Positions 25,392 to 36,287 of a stretch of 64,000 nt of DNA are shown here, piece after piece. Below the pieces are notes generated by a model that saw only the letters and a program-made list of their open reading frames with translations, was not told the origin of the DNA and did no database searches. Position 1 is the stretch's first letter. Each line of letters opens with the position of its first letter. Location: positions 434,001 through 498,000 of the forward strand of contig NZ_BMVR01000001.1 in NCBI RefSeq assembly GCF_014650815.1. Direction: 5' to 3'. The stretch comes from Streptomyces flavofungini. GTDB taxonomy: Bacteria; Actinomycetota; Actinomycetes; Streptomycetales; Streptomycetaceae. A program made the position numbers and the translations under genes.

Positions 25392-26309
25392 TCACGGGGT
25401 GCGCGGCGGGCGCGGGTTGGCCGGGGAGTATTCCGGGGCCGACCAGATCCACGGGGACGCCGACTCCGTCGCCCTCGCCTCGGCCACCGTGAAGCGGACC
25501 GTGCGGGTGCCGTCGGCCGCGTACACGGTGACTGCCGTGCCCGTCAGTTGCAGTGTCGCGCCCGTCGTCCAGTCCAGGAACAGCAGGCCGGCGCGGGGGT
25601 CGGCCGTGAGGTTGCCCAGGGTCAGGAACATCGCGTTGCCGGGGTAGTCGGGCCATTCCAGTTCGCGGGGCGAGAGCACCCGCACGAAGCCGGGGTTGCC
25701 GCCCCGGTGGCTCGCGTCCGCGCCGGTTTCGTGGACCGTGGCGAGGAAGAAGGTGTCGGATGCGGTGATCAGCGCGCACTGGGGAGGGGTGAGGGCGGTA
25801 CCGCGTGTCGTGCGCGGGGCGAGGTACGGCGCCCGCGCGCCCAGGAGTTCGCGCTTCTGCAGATGCTTCGGGCAGTTCGAGAAGACCTGGTCCGCCTCGA
25901 TCGCGAGGCCGCGCCGCGTCGGCCGCGCCCTGCCGTTCAGGCGCATCCTTCGGCGGGTGCGCGGGTCCAGGGCGATGGTGCCGACGGGGGTGCCCGCAGT
26001 TTTCAGCGCGGGCGTCAGGGGGTCGGTGTCCGGGAGTTCCGTCGTGAGGGAGATCTGGTGCGGTCCCGTCGCCCGTACGAAGCCCGGCTCGCCCGTGCGC
26101 AGCGACGCCCACACCTTGCCGCTCGCCGGGTCCGCCCCGCCAAGCACCAGCATCGGCTGGAGTTCCAGGAACGCCGCCGCCACCGGGCGGATGCCCTGGC
26201 CCATCGATCTGCCCACGTGGTCGGCGAGTTCGCGCACTCCCACCCGGTCCTGCACGGCACGCGAACTCGGGCGGTAGGGGTCGGCCACGTGCTGTTGCTC
26301 GGTGTTCAT
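25392..26309 (-). CDS. Pyridoxamine 5'-phosphate oxidase-fold protein
   Basis: This 305-residue protein has two split-barrel (PNPOx-like) halves. The second includes ADASHRGGNPGFVRVL, LEWPDYPGNAMFLTLGNL and DPRAGLLFLDWTTG, which usually bind FMN or F420. AGGGG precedes ATG 26309, which lies 8 nt after the VOC gene stop, so the two form an operon. The family reduces or oxidises small molecules; no substrate is evident. Confidence 0.87.
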   Translation of the reverse strand: MNTEQQHVADPYRPSSRAVQDRVGVRELADHVGRSMGQGIRPVAAAFLELQPMLVLGGADPASGKVWASLRTGEPGFVRATGPHQISLTTELPDTDPLTPALKTAGTPVGTIALDPRTRRRMRLNGRARPTRRGLAIEADQVFSNCPKHLQKRELLGARAPYLAPRTTRGTALTPPQCALITASDTFFLATVHETGADASHRGGNPGFVRVLSPRELEWPDYPGNAMFLTLGNLTADPRAGLLFLDWTTGATLQLTGTAVTVYAADGTRTVRFTVAEARATESASPWIWSAPEYSPANPRPPRTP

Positions 26310-26317
26310 GCGCACCC

Positions 26318-26824
26318 CTAGAAGAAGCCGCATGTCGGCGCCGACTCCACCGGAGCCTTCGCCGTCTCCGCGCCCGCGCGGGCGAAGATCTCCAGGCGCG
26401 TCCCGTCCGGGTCGTGGAAGAAGATCCCGCCGGACGCCGCGCCCTCGCCGTGCGGGACGACACCGTCGTACGCGAACTCCACTCCGTGCGCGCGCAGTTC
26501 CCGCTCGTACGCCCGCACCTCGTCGATCGTGTCGGCCTCGAAGGCGAGGTGGTGCAGGCCCGCGCGGCCGCCGTCGTACGCGTCGGCCGCCTGCTGCCAC
26601 AGCGTGAGCGTCAGGGCGCCGTCGCGGCCGAGGTAGGCGAACCTGCTGCCCGCCGCCACGCCCTCCGCCCCGTCCGCCTTGCCCTCGGCGAGGACCTCGA
26701 AGCCGATGACGTCCCGGTAGAAGGCTAGGGAGCGGTCCAGGTCGGTGACGTTCACGCCGACGTGGCCGGTACGAAGCGTCGTGGAGCTCATGGGGCTCGT
26801 GAGGGTCGAGGAGGTCGTGGTCAT
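26318..26824 (-). CDS. VOC-family (glyoxalase/dioxygenase fold) protein
   Basis: This 168-residue protein shows two beta-alpha-beta-beta-beta modules: TGHVGVNVTDLDRSLAFYRDVIGFEVL and LHHLAFEADTIDEVRAYERELRAHG. It ends with FFHDPDGTRLEIFA, giving His and Glu metal ligands. AAGGGCGG precedes ATG 26824. Family members include extradiol dioxygenases, glyoxalases and resistance proteins, so the reaction is open. It is the first gene of an operon with the PPOX protein and is divergent from the CGNR regulator, which may control it. Confidence 0.9.
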   Translation of the reverse strand: MTTTSSTLTSPMSSTTLRTGHVGVNVTDLDRSLAFYRDVIGFEVLAEGKADGAEGVAAGSRFAYLGRDGALTLTLWQQAADAYDGGRAGLHHLAFEADTIDEVRAYERELRAHGVEFAYDGVVPHGEGAASGGIFFHDPDGTRLEIFARAGAETAKAPVESAPTCGFF

Positions 26825-26858
26825 GGTGCCGCCCTTCGGCATGTGCGGCCCGCCGCAT

Positions 26859-26940
26859 GCGGGCTAACCGTCTAGATTGATGTTAAGGGTTATAGACTGG
26901 GAGCGTCAACCAGTCACGTAACCTTCAGGGGTTAGCCCGC
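26859..26940. promoter_or_regulatory. Divergent operator region with 11-bp inverted repeat
   Basis: GCGGGCTAACC (26859-26869) and GGTTAGCCCGC (26930-26940) are exact complements around the divergent VOC/CGNR promoters. A third GGTTA lies at 26888-26892. GTCTA (26870-26874) and TAGAC (26893-26897) form an inner dyad. This is a candidate binding site for the CGNR protein. Confidence 0.55.
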
Positions 26941-26946
26941 CGATGT

Positions 26947-26985
26947 CGGTGCGGGCACCAGCACCAGCACCAGCACCAGCACCGA
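26947..26985. repeat. Short AGCACC tandem repeat
   Basis: The hexamer AGCACC is repeated about five times in the CGNR gene leader, just upstream of its ribosome site. Confidence 0.7.
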
Positions 26986-27013
26986 CATCGGCGTCGACAC
27001 CGAAGGGAGCCCC

Positions 27014-27655
27014 ATGCCCGCCACCCCCACCCCGCCCGACCCCCGCCCCCTCACCGGCGAACCCCTCTCCCTGGACCTGCTCAACACCCGGTGGATGCAC
27101 GACGGCGCCCGCGCGGACCTGCTCACCGGCGCGGGCATCACGGGCACAGGCGCGGGCACCGGCACGGGCGCGGGCGGACCCACCGGCACCGAGGAGCCCG
27201 ACAGCACCGAAGGGCTCGCCGTCTGGCTCCGCGCCAACGCGCTCGACCAGCGCTTCACCGCCGACCAGCGCACCCTGCGGCACCTGCTGCGCGCCCGCGA
27301 CGCCCTCGCCGGGCTCGTCGACCTGCCGGGCAAGCCCGGCGGGGACCCCGACGCCGTCGCCCGCGTCGACGCCGTCCTCGCGCACGGGCGGATCCGGGCG
27401 ACGCTGACGCCGACCGGGCCGGGCGAGGAGGCCGAGTTCGAGGACGCGTCGTGGGGGCCCGCGTGGCTGGCGGCGCGGGACTACCTGGAGCTGCTCGCGA
27501 CCGCCCCGGACCGGATTCGCGGGTGCGCCCACGAGGCGTGTGTCCTGCACTTCTTCGACACCTCACGGAACGGCACCCGCCGCTGGTGCTCGATGGCCGT
27601 GTGCGGGAACCGCGCGAAGGCGTCCCGTCACTACGCGCGGTCGCGGGACAGCTAG
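27014..27655 (+). CDS. CGNR zinc-finger protein (ABATE domain), probable regulator
   Basis: This 213-residue protein has an N-terminal ABATE-type domain (GEPLSLDLLNTRW) and a C-terminal CGNR finger, CAHEACVLHFFDTSRNG then RRWCSMAVCGNRAKASRHYAR. Four Cys would bind zinc, and the tail resembles a DNA-binding element. A low-complexity GTGTG linker (about residues 44-58) interrupts the ABATE part. GAAGGGAG precedes ATG 27014. It is divergent from the VOC operon, a common arrangement for this group. Confidence 0.88.
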   Translation: MPATPTPPDPRPLTGEPLSLDLLNTRWMHDGARADLLTGAGITGTGAGTGTGAGGPTGTEEPDSTEGLAVWLRANALDQRFTADQRTLRHLLRARDALAGLVDLPGKPGGDPDAVARVDAVLAHGRIRATLTPTGPGEEAEFEDASWGPAWLAARDYLELLATAPDRIRGCAHEACVLHFFDTSRNGTRRWCSMAVCGNRAKASRHYARSRDS

Positions 27656-27722
27656 CGGCGACCGCGGGGAGCGGCGAACGCACCCCCGTAGGCGGCAAGT
27701 CCCGTTATGCGGGGCCTTGTTC

Positions 27723-27755
27723 CCGATGGCGTATGGCGGAAGTACGCCACCGGGC
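27723..27755 (+). terminator. Possible hairpin after the CGNR gene
   Basis: TGGCGTA (27728-27734) and TACGCCA (27744-27750) pair, with CCCG/CGGG flanking. It starts 68 nt past the CGNR stop. The palindrome CCTTACGTAAGG at 27793-27804 is separate and may belong to the protease promoter. Confidence 0.4.
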
Positions 27756-27792
27756 CAATCCAGCCCCGGGCAACTCTCCCCAAACAGGCACC

Positions 27793-27804
27793 CCTTACGT
27801 AAGG
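27793..27804 (+). promoter_or_regulatory. Perfect 12-bp palindrome before the S8 protease gene
   Basis: CCTTACGTAAGG lies 74 nt before the protease start and is not part of an obvious hairpin terminator. It is a candidate operator. Confidence 0.4.
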
Positions 27805-27877
27805 CTGAGCGGTCATCCGGCCCCGTATTCCGGACCCTCACCGCATCGGCTCGACCAGCCGATCTTCACGTACAGGG

Positions 27878-30800
27878 ATGCTGATGACCCTCGATTCACC
27901 AGGCGCGCCCGAGCAGGGCGCGAGACGTGGCGACCGCGCAAGACGCACGGCCCGTCTCACCACCGCGATAGGCGTGGCCGCCGCACTCTGCGCGGCGGCC
28001 CCGCTCCCGCTGGCCCTCGCCGCCGACGGCCCCACCCCCGCCCCGGCCGCCCCCGCGCCCAAGGACGCCGCCGCGAAGCTCGGCGCCCAGGACGCCGAAC
28101 TGCTCGCCGACGCCAAGGCCGAGGGCGAGAAGACCGTCACGATGATGGTCGCCACCGCGCCCGGCGCGACCGAGCAGGTCGCCGAGCAGCTGGACGCCGT
28201 CAAGGGCGGCTCCGTGGGCCGCACCTACGACAAGCTCGGCTACGTCCGCGCCGCCGTCCCGACCGCGCGCGCCGACGCCGCGATCAAGGCCGCGTCGAAG
28301 CTGACCTCCGTGCACGCCATCGACCTGCGGCACGAGATCGCGCTCGACGACCCGAAGCCCCGGAGCCCCAAGGGCGCCAAGTCCGCGCAGGGCCGGGCCG
28401 CGTACCCGGCACCGGACAAGAGCACGCCCGCCAAGAACCCGTACAACCCGTCGTTCGAGACGGGCGCCGTCGACTTCGTGAAGAAGAACCCGAAGGCGGA
28501 CGGCCGCGGCACCACCATCGGCATCCTCGACTCGGGCGTCGACCTCGGCCACCCGGCGCTGCAGAAGACCACGACCGGCGAGCGCAAGATCACCGACTGG
28601 GTGACGGCGACCGACCCGATCGTCGACGCCGACGCGACCTGGCGCCGGATGACGAACCCGGTGACCGGGCCCGCGTTCACCTTCGACGGCGACTCCTGGA
28701 AGGCCCCCGCGGGCTCCTACCAGATCAGCCGCTTCCGCGAGGCCGCCACGACCGGCGGCGACGCCAAGGGCGACCTGAACCGCGACGGGGACACCACGGA
28801 CACCTGGGGCGTCCTGTACGACCCGGCCGCCGGTACCGTCCGCGTCGACCTGAACGACAACAAGGACTTCGGGGACGACGCGCCCATGAAGCCCTACGGC
28901 AAGAACCACCAGGTCGGCTACTTCGGCAAGGACGACCCGGCGACCGACGTCGCCGAGCGCGTGCCGTTCGTCGTGGAGATCCGCAAGGACGTGCCGACGG
29001 ACCCGTACGGCGGTGACTGGGTCGGCAAGAAGGCCGACTTCGTGAACATCGGCCTCATCGAGTCCGAGCACGGCACCCACGTCGCGGGCATCACCGCCGC
29101 CAACAAGCTGTTCGGCGGCAAGATGAACGGCGCCGCCCCCGGCGCCAAGCTGGTGTCCTCGCGCGCCTGCACCTGGACCGGCGGCTGCACCAACGTCGCG
29201 CTCACCGAGGGCATGATCGACCTCGTGACGAAGCGCGGCGTCGACATCGTCAACATGTCGATCGGCGGCCTGCCCGCGCTCAACGACGGCAACAACGCGC
29301 GCGCCGAGCTCTACAAGCGCCTCATCGACACCTACGGCGTGCAGCTGGTGATCTCCGCGGGCAACTCCGGCCCCGGCGCCAACACCATCGGCGACCCCTC
29401 CCTCGCCGACCACGTGGTCTCCGTGGGCGCCTCGGTCTCCAAGGAGACCTGGGCCGCCAACTACGGCTCCGCGGTGAAGAAGAAGTACGACATGTTCAAC
29501 TTCTCCTCGCGCGGCCCGCGTGAGGACGGCGGCTTCCAGCCCCTGGTGACCGCGCCGGGCTCGGCCATCAACACCACCCAGACCTGGCTGCCGGGCTCCC
29601 CGGTCGCCGAGGCGGGCTACCAGCTCCCCGCCGGCTACTCGATGCTGCAGGGTACGTCGATGGCGTCGCCGCAGGCCGCGGGCGCCTCCGCGCTGCTCCT
29701 GAGCGCCGCCAAGCAGCAGCGCGTCGACCTCACCCCGGCCAAGCTGCGCACCGCGCTCACCTCGACCGCCCACCGCATCCCGGGCGTGCAGGCCTACGCG
29801 CAGGGCACCGGCCTGATCGACGTCGTGGACGCCTGGAGCGCCATCAAGGGCGGCGCCAAGGCCCATGAGTACACGGTCAAGGCCCCCGTCGACACGGCCC
29901 TGGAGCAGGAGCTGAAGAAGCCCGGCACCGGCCTGTACGACCGTGAGGGCGGCCTGAAGAAGGGCCAGAAGAAGACGTACAAGGTCACCATCAAGCGGAC
30001 GACGGGCCCGTCCCGTCCGGTCATGCACAAGCTCGGTTTCGCGGGCAACCACGGCAAGACCTTCCGCCTGGTCGGCGACGACGACGTGCTGCTGCCCCTG
30101 AACACGGCCGTGACCGTGAAGGTGCAGGCCAAGCCGGAGTCGTACGGCGTCTCCAGCGCCATCCTCACGGTGAACGACAAGCGCACCCGCGGCATCGACC
30201 ACCAGATCATGACGACGGTCGTCGTGGCCAAGGACCTGGCCAAGCCCTCGTTCACCGCCGAGGCGGCGGGCTCGGTGCGCCGCAACGGCACCAAGTCGTA
30301 CTTCGTGACGGTGCCGAAGGGCGCGAAGACCCTGGAGGTCGCCCTCGGCGGCCTGAAGGACAAGAGCCAGACGCGGTTCATCTCCGTGCACCCGTACGGC
30401 GTCCCGGCCGAGTCGACGTCCTCGCTCGTCTGCTACCCGGACTTCCCGAACCCCGACAACACCTGCCGCCCCGACCTGCGTTCGTACGCGAACCCGACGC
30501 CGGGCGTCTGGGAGATCGAGGTCGAGTCGCGCCGTACGTCGCCGCTGCTCGACAACCCGTACAAGCTCGACATCGCCGCGCTCGGCGTGACCTTCGACCC
30601 GGCCACGCAGAAGGTCGCGGAGGCCAAGTCCGGTCAGGCCGCGCCCGTCACCTGGAAGGTGACGAACAAGTACGCCGCCGTCGAGGGCAAGCTGAAGGGC
30701 GGCACGCTCGGCTCGGCCGCGACCACGCGTCCCACCATCAAGCAGGGTGAGAAGCAGACCACCACGGTCGAGGTGCCCGCGGGCGCCGAGCGGCTCGACG

Positions 30801-31210
30801 TGGCGATCGGCGCCACCGCCGACGCGGCCGCCGACCTGGACCTCGCGGTCCTCAAGGACGGCGTGCCGGTGGCCAGTTCGGCGGACGGCGACTCCGAGGA
30901 GTCGGTGAGCCTGACGAAGCCCGCCGCGGGCAAGTACACCATCGAGGTCGCGGGCTACTCCATCCCGTCGGGCTCGACCGCGTACGACTACCGCGACGTG
31001 TTCTTCTCCGACTCGCTCGGCCAGATCAAGGTCGACGAGTCGAAGACGGTCAAGCTCGCGAACGGGGCGTCCGCGGACGTCTCGGCGGAGGTCGTCGCGA
31101 GCGGGCCCGCCGCCGCCGGCCGCGTCCTGTTCGGCGAGGTCAACCTCCTGAACGCGCGCGGGACCGTCGCGGGCACGGGCAGCGTGACGGTGGAGAAGGT
31201 CACGCCGTAG
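27878..31210 (+). CDS. Secreted subtilisin-like serine peptidase (S8), large
   Basis: This 1110-residue exported protease has a signal peptide to about residue 49 and an N-terminal inhibitor-like region. The S8 domain has Asp in ILDSGVD (about 217), His in EHGTHVAG (about 397) and Ser in GTSMASPQAAG (about 591). An insertion of about 150 residues separates Asp and His. Beta-sandwich C-terminal domains follow, with pre-peptidase C-terminal-like segments. ATG 27884 has better spacing from CAGGGA than 27878. It is convergent with an M28 peptidase gene. Confidence 0.93.
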   Translation: MLMTLDSPGAPEQGARRGDRARRTARLTTAIGVAAALCAAAPLPLALAADGPTPAPAAPAPKDAAAKLGAQDAELLADAKAEGEKTVTMMVATAPGATEQVAEQLDAVKGGSVGRTYDKLGYVRAAVPTARADAAIKAASKLTSVHAIDLRHEIALDDPKPRSPKGAKSAQGRAAYPAPDKSTPAKNPYNPSFETGAVDFVKKNPKADGRGTTIGILDSGVDLGHPALQKTTTGERKITDWVTATDPIVDADATWRRMTNPVTGPAFTFDGDSWKAPAGSYQISRFREAATTGGDAKGDLNRDGDTTDTWGVLYDPAAGTVRVDLNDNKDFGDDAPMKPYGKNHQVGYFGKDDPATDVAERVPFVVEIRKDVPTDPYGGDWVGKKADFVNIGLIESEHGTHVAGITAANKLFGGKMNGAAPGAKLVSSRACTWTGGCTNVALTEGMIDLVTKRGVDIVNMSIGGLPALNDGNNARAELYKRLIDTYGVQLVISAGNSGPGANTIGDPSLADHVVSVGASVSKETWAANYGSAVKKKYDMFNFSSRGPREDGGFQPLVTAPGSAINTTQTWLPGSPVAEAGYQLPAGYSMLQGTSMASPQAAGASALLLSAAKQQRVDLTPAKLRTALTSTAHRIPGVQAYAQGTGLIDVVDAWSAIKGGAKAHEYTVKAPVDTALEQELKKPGTGLYDREGGLKKGQKKTYKVTIKRTTGPSRPVMHKLGFAGNHGKTFRLVGDDDVLLPLNTAVTVKVQAKPESYGVSSAILTVNDKRTRGIDHQIMTTVVVAKDLAKPSFTAEAAGSVRRNGTKSYFVTVPKGAKTLEVALGGLKDKSQTRFISVHPYGVPAESTSSLVCYPDFPNPDNTCRPDLRSYANPTPGVWEIEVESRRTSPLLDNPYKLDIAALGVTFDPATQKVAEAKSGQAAPVTWKVTNKYAAVEGKLKGGTLGSAATTRPTIKQGEKQTTTVEVPAGAERLDVAIGATADAAADLDLAVLKDGVPVASSADGDSEESVSLTKPAAGKYTIEVAGYSIPSGSTAYDYRDVFFSDSLGQIKVDESKTVKLANGASADVSAEVVASGPAAAGRVLFGEVNLLNARGTVAGTGSVTVEKVTP

Positions 31211-31233
31211 TGCGTCACTGATTCCGGCATGAC

Positions 31234-31266
31234 GATGGGGGCGGGCACCGAGTGCCCGCCCCCATC
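31234..31266. terminator. Perfect 15-bp bidirectional hairpin
   Basis: Arms 31234-31248 (GATGGGGGCGGGCAC) and 31252-31266 pair fully around 3 nt. It lies between the convergent S8 and M28 genes. Confidence 0.85.
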
Positions 31267-31305
31267 TGTGTGTTCAGCCGGTCCGCCCGTTCAGGCGGGC
31301 CCCGC

Positions 31306-32805
31306 TCAGCCCTTCAGGGAGCTGAGGTCGTGGGCGTAGGTGCCCACCGCGTGCGCGATGACGTCGATGTTCGTCGCGAACGCCTTGCGGTCGATGTTCT
31401 TCAGGTCGTCGCCCGCGCCGTGGTAGTTCGGGTCGTACGGCTGACCGGCCTTGCCGCCCGCCTTCGCCGCCTGCTCCTCGGTCTTGAGGCCCTCGGCGCC
31501 GGTGAAGGTGCCACCGGCCGGGATGCCGTTCGCGATGAACGCCCCGTAGTCCGAACGGCCGTCGAAGTCGGTGCCCCAGTGCGGGACCTTGTTCTTGTCG
31601 AGGAAGCCGTTGATCAGCTTCTCGATCTGGGCGGACCCGGCCGGGCCCGCGCCCTCGCCGACCTTGTCGGAGTCGTCGCCGTCGTAGACCAGCTCGGCCG
31701 CGTTGGGCGAGGCGATCATGTCGAAGTTCAGGTACAGCTTGATGTTCTTCTTCTGCCGCGCCGACAGCGACTTCACGTAGTGGTCCGAGCCGAGCAGGCC
31801 GAGCTCCTCGGCCGACCACCAGGCGAAGCGGACCTTGTTGGTCAGCTTCTTGCCGCCCTTGGTCTCCTTGGCGAGCTTCTCGGCGACCTCGATCAGGCCG
31901 GCGGAGCCGGAGCCGTTGTCGTTGATGCCGGGGCCCTCGGGCACGGAGTCCAGGTGCGCGCCGAGGCCGACGACGCGGTCGGCGCGGCCGCCGCGGGTCT
32001 CGGCGACGACGTTGCGGGTCTTGTGCGGGACGGCCTTGGTGGCGACGTCCACGGAGACCTTGACCTCGCCCTTGGCGAGGTCCGCGGCCAGCTTCTCGCC
32101 CTCGGCCTTGGTGATGCCGACGGCCGGGATGTGCGCGTTCGCCGGGACCTCCAGGGTGCCCTTCACGGGCTGGTCGCCGGAGTGGTTGTACAGGACGAGG
32201 CCGATGGCGCCCGCCTTGGCCGCGGCGGCCTCCTTCTCGGCGAAGGTGCAGGTGCCGCGCTTCACCAGGGCGATCTTGCCGGTGAAGGTGTCGGACGTGT
32301 AGTCGTCGGCCTCGCAGCCCGGGGTGTCGTCGACGCGGGCGGCGGCGAGCGGCGCCTGGATGCCGCCCTCGGGCGTGGACTTGCTGAAGTCGAACGCCAG
32401 GGTGTTGAGCTTGCGCGCGTCGGGTGTGAGCACGGCGGCGCTCTCGCGCAGCGTCTTTGACTCGTAGAACGTGAAGTTCTGGTACGAGACCTTGTAACCG
32501 GCCTTCTTCAGGCGGTCGTACACGTACTTCGTGGACGCCTCGTGGCCCTTGGTGCCCGCGGCGCGGTTGCCGCCGTTGGCGTCGGCTATCTGCTGGAACT
32601 TCTCCAGGTGGCGGTAGGCGCTCTTGCCGGTGGACTTCTTCACCAGCTTCTTGGCGAGCTTCTTCGCCTTCTGGGACTGCGTCGACTGGTGCTCGGCGTG
32701 CCGGGGCGCGTCCTGGGCGCCCGCGGGGGCGGCGGCGAGCAGGAGCGGGGCGGCGACGGCTGCGGAGACGAGAGCGGCCGTGGTCCGGCTGCGGGGTGCG
32801 CGCAC
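31306..32805 (-). CDS. Secreted M28 zinc aminopeptidase with PA domain
   Basis: This 499-residue preprotein has a signal peptide ending near PAGA (about residue 30) and a PA domain insert (IALVKRGTCTFAEKEAAAAKAGAIG). The M28 catalytic core follows: GAHLDSV, GINDNGSGSAG, WWSAEELGLLGS, LNFDMIAS and YHGAGDD supply the dinuclear zinc ligands and the Glu base. It resembles Streptomyces aminopeptidases that release N-terminal residues. GTG 32805 follows GGAAGG, which fits better than the longer frame. It probably works with the neighbouring S8 protease on extracellular protein. Confidence 0.92.
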   Translation of the reverse strand: MRAPRSRTTAALVSAAVAAPLLLAAAPAGAQDAPRHAEHQSTQSQKAKKLAKKLVKKSTGKSAYRHLEKFQQIADANGGNRAAGTKGHEASTKYVYDRLKKAGYKVSYQNFTFYESKTLRESAAVLTPDARKLNTLAFDFSKSTPEGGIQAPLAAARVDDTPGCEADDYTSDTFTGKIALVKRGTCTFAEKEAAAAKAGAIGLVLYNHSGDQPVKGTLEVPANAHIPAVGITKAEGEKLAADLAKGEVKVSVDVATKAVPHKTRNVVAETRGGRADRVVGLGAHLDSVPEGPGINDNGSGSAGLIEVAEKLAKETKGGKKLTNKVRFAWWSAEELGLLGSDHYVKSLSARQKKNIKLYLNFDMIASPNAAELVYDGDDSDKVGEGAGPAGSAQIEKLINGFLDKNKVPHWGTDFDGRSDYGAFIANGIPAGGTFTGAEGLKTEEQAAKAGGKAGQPYDPNYHGAGDDLKNIDRKAFATNIDVIAHAVGTYAHDLSSLKG

Positions 32806-33157
32806 GGAGGTCCTTCCTTGCGTGGTCGGAGTTCGGCGCCGGTGACCTCCGTGGTCGGGCACGCGGTCGGTACTGGTCGGGTACGCGACCGGCGTGCGGC
32901 GGTGATCAACGGCGAGCGGTGGAAGGACGCTAGCCCGGAAAACGCCTGTTCAGAGCGCTATCCGGGCATCGCAATCGCGCCTTCACGCAGTTGTCACCGG
33001 AACTCAGTACTCCGCTACCGACCGGAGCATGACACTCCGGTCAGCGGCTCCGCGCACCGCTCGGCACGTCGTCCCACGTGCGGCTCGGCACGTCGTCCTA
33101 CGTGCGGCTCAGCGCTTCGTCCCACGCGCTGCTCAGCGCTTCGTCCCCACATGCCGC
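32806..33157. other. Intergenic region upstream of the M28 gene
   Basis: The 352-nt gap holds the M28 promoter region, with no motif I can define, and then the 24-bp repeat array at 33054-33175. No gene is supported. Confidence 0.5.
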
Positions 33158-33175
33158 TCAGCACGTCATCCCGCG
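33054..33175. repeat. Five degenerate copies of a 24-25-bp unit
   Basis: Copies begin at 33054, 33078, 33102, 33126 and 33151, with a consensus near GTGCGGCTCGGCACGTCGTC. The last copy overlaps the stop codon of the gene ending at 33158. Confidence 0.8.
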
Positions 33176-34074
33176 CGAGCCGGGCAGCGCCTTCTCGATC
33201 CACTTGCGGTCCGCCGCCAGCCGCTTGCCCGTCGTCCAGAGGTCGGGCGTGGACTCGCCCTTGGTGATGCCGATGAGGGCGCGGTCGCCCGCCCGCAGCC
33301 GCGGGTCCACGTCCGTGTTCATCACGAACGTGATCCTCGACTCCCCCTCGGCGGGCTTGTAGTAGCGGGACACGTCCAGCGTGATCCGGTCCCGGGTACC
33401 GCCGGGCAGCGACTCGACGCGGTGCACGGTGCCCTCGACGACGAGCCGCGCGCAGGCGACGTAGGCCTCGGGCGACCGGTCGTCCGAGGCGCCGTCCGAG
33501 CCGTCGGAGCCGTCCTCGTCGTCCTTCGAGGCGTTCGGGGGCTTCGAGGCGTCCGGGGCGTCCGGGGCCCGCGAGGCGTGCTCCCGCGCGTCGCCGCCGC
33601 CCGGCACCGAGACCTTGGCGCCGTCGTCGCCCGCCCTGTCCCCGTCCCCGGTCGCACCGCTCGCCCCGAGCCAGACCACGCCGCCGAGCAGTCCGGCGCC
33701 GAGCGCGGCCGCGAGGGCGAGCACGGCACGGCGGCGGGCGGCGCCGGGCTGCCGGAAGGGGGCGGTGGGGGGCAGGGCGGGTGGGGGAAGCGGGGCAAGC
33801 GAGGGAAGCGGGGGGAGGGGAGCCGTCCGGGCCCGCCCCTCCGCACCGGCCCGCGGCACGCCCTCCGCACCGGCCCGCGTCTCCCCCTCCGTACGCCGCG
33901 CCAGCGTGTCCCCCACGATCCTGAGCTGCTCCCGCAGCAGGGCCACATCCGCGACCGCCGCCGCGTGCTCGGCCAGGAACCGTTCGTCGGCGCGCAGCCC
34001 CCCGGGCACCGGTGCGTCCGTGACCGCCAGCGTCAGCGCGTCGACGGCGTCGTCAGTCTCCTCGTGCGCCACGG

Positions 34075-34078
<4 letters not shown>
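33158..34078 (-). CDS. Single-pass membrane protein coupled to ECF sigma factor
   Basis: This 306-residue protein has a cytoplasmic N-terminal half (VTVAHEETDDAVDALTLAV and LREQLRIVGDTLARR) and a Pro/Ala-rich linker. One helix follows (AVLALAAALGAGLLGGVVWL), then an acidic extracytoplasmic linker. The C-terminal domain ends RKWIEKALPGSRGMTC. GTG 34078 overlaps the sigma stop (GTGA), so the pair is translationally coupled. That position and topology fit a membrane anti-sigma factor, but no zinc anti-sigma motif is visible. Confidence 0.75.
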
Positions 34079-35863
<1,785 letters not shown>

Positions 35864-36009
35864 GCCGCCGGAAAACCTGAGCGATCGGCAAACCTGCTGG
35901 TCGCAGGGGATCGTTTCGTCACCCACGGATGAGTGAAACGGCGCATGCCTCCCGGGCGGGTCCGGGCAGTACCTCGGTGCACCAACCGCACCACACACAA
36001 GGGAAGTTC

Positions 36010-36207
36010 ATGCGCCGTATCACCGCCGTGGCCGCCATGGCCGTCGGAACCCTCGCTCTCGCCGGTGCGCTCGCCGCCCCGGCGAGCGCCGTCCCGGACC
36101 CCGTAGCCACCGTCGACTGCGCGGTCGCCGATGTCACGGGCCTCGTCGACCCGGCCAACCTCGGCGTGCCCGCCGAGGTGCCGGGCGCGGGTTGCCTGGC
36201 CCCCTGA
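36010..36207 (+). CDS. Small secreted peptide with two cysteines
   Basis: This 65-residue product starts MRRITAVAAMAVGTLALAG with a signal peptide cleaved near ASA-VP (about residue 28). That leaves about 38 residues with Cys near each end (TVDCAVADV and GAGCLAP), which could form one disulfide. GGGAAG precedes ATG 36010 and a 17-bp terminator follows. It is too short for a chaplin domain and I know no function for it. Confidence 0.75.
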   Translation: MRRITAVAAMAVGTLALAGALAAPASAVPDPVATVDCAVADVTGLVDPANLGVPAEVPGAGCLAP

Positions 36208-36233
36208 CCTGACGCTCGCAGGACCGGGACACC

Positions 36234-36275
36234 ACCGCGCCCGTACGGACCCGACCAGGTCCGTACGGGCGCGGT
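36234..36275. terminator. Perfect 17-bp bidirectional hairpin
   Basis: Arms 36234-36250 (ACCGCGCCCGTACGGAC) and 36259-36275 pair fully around 8 nt, between the small secreted peptide gene and the convergent MFS gene. Confidence 0.85.
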
Positions 36276-36287
36276 GCCGTTGTCGCG

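Noticed and set aside
27896..30391. An 831-residue open frame antisense to the S8 protease gene
   Set aside because: It has no domain and is rich in Gly, Arg, Val and His, as expected for antisense frames in GC-rich DNA.
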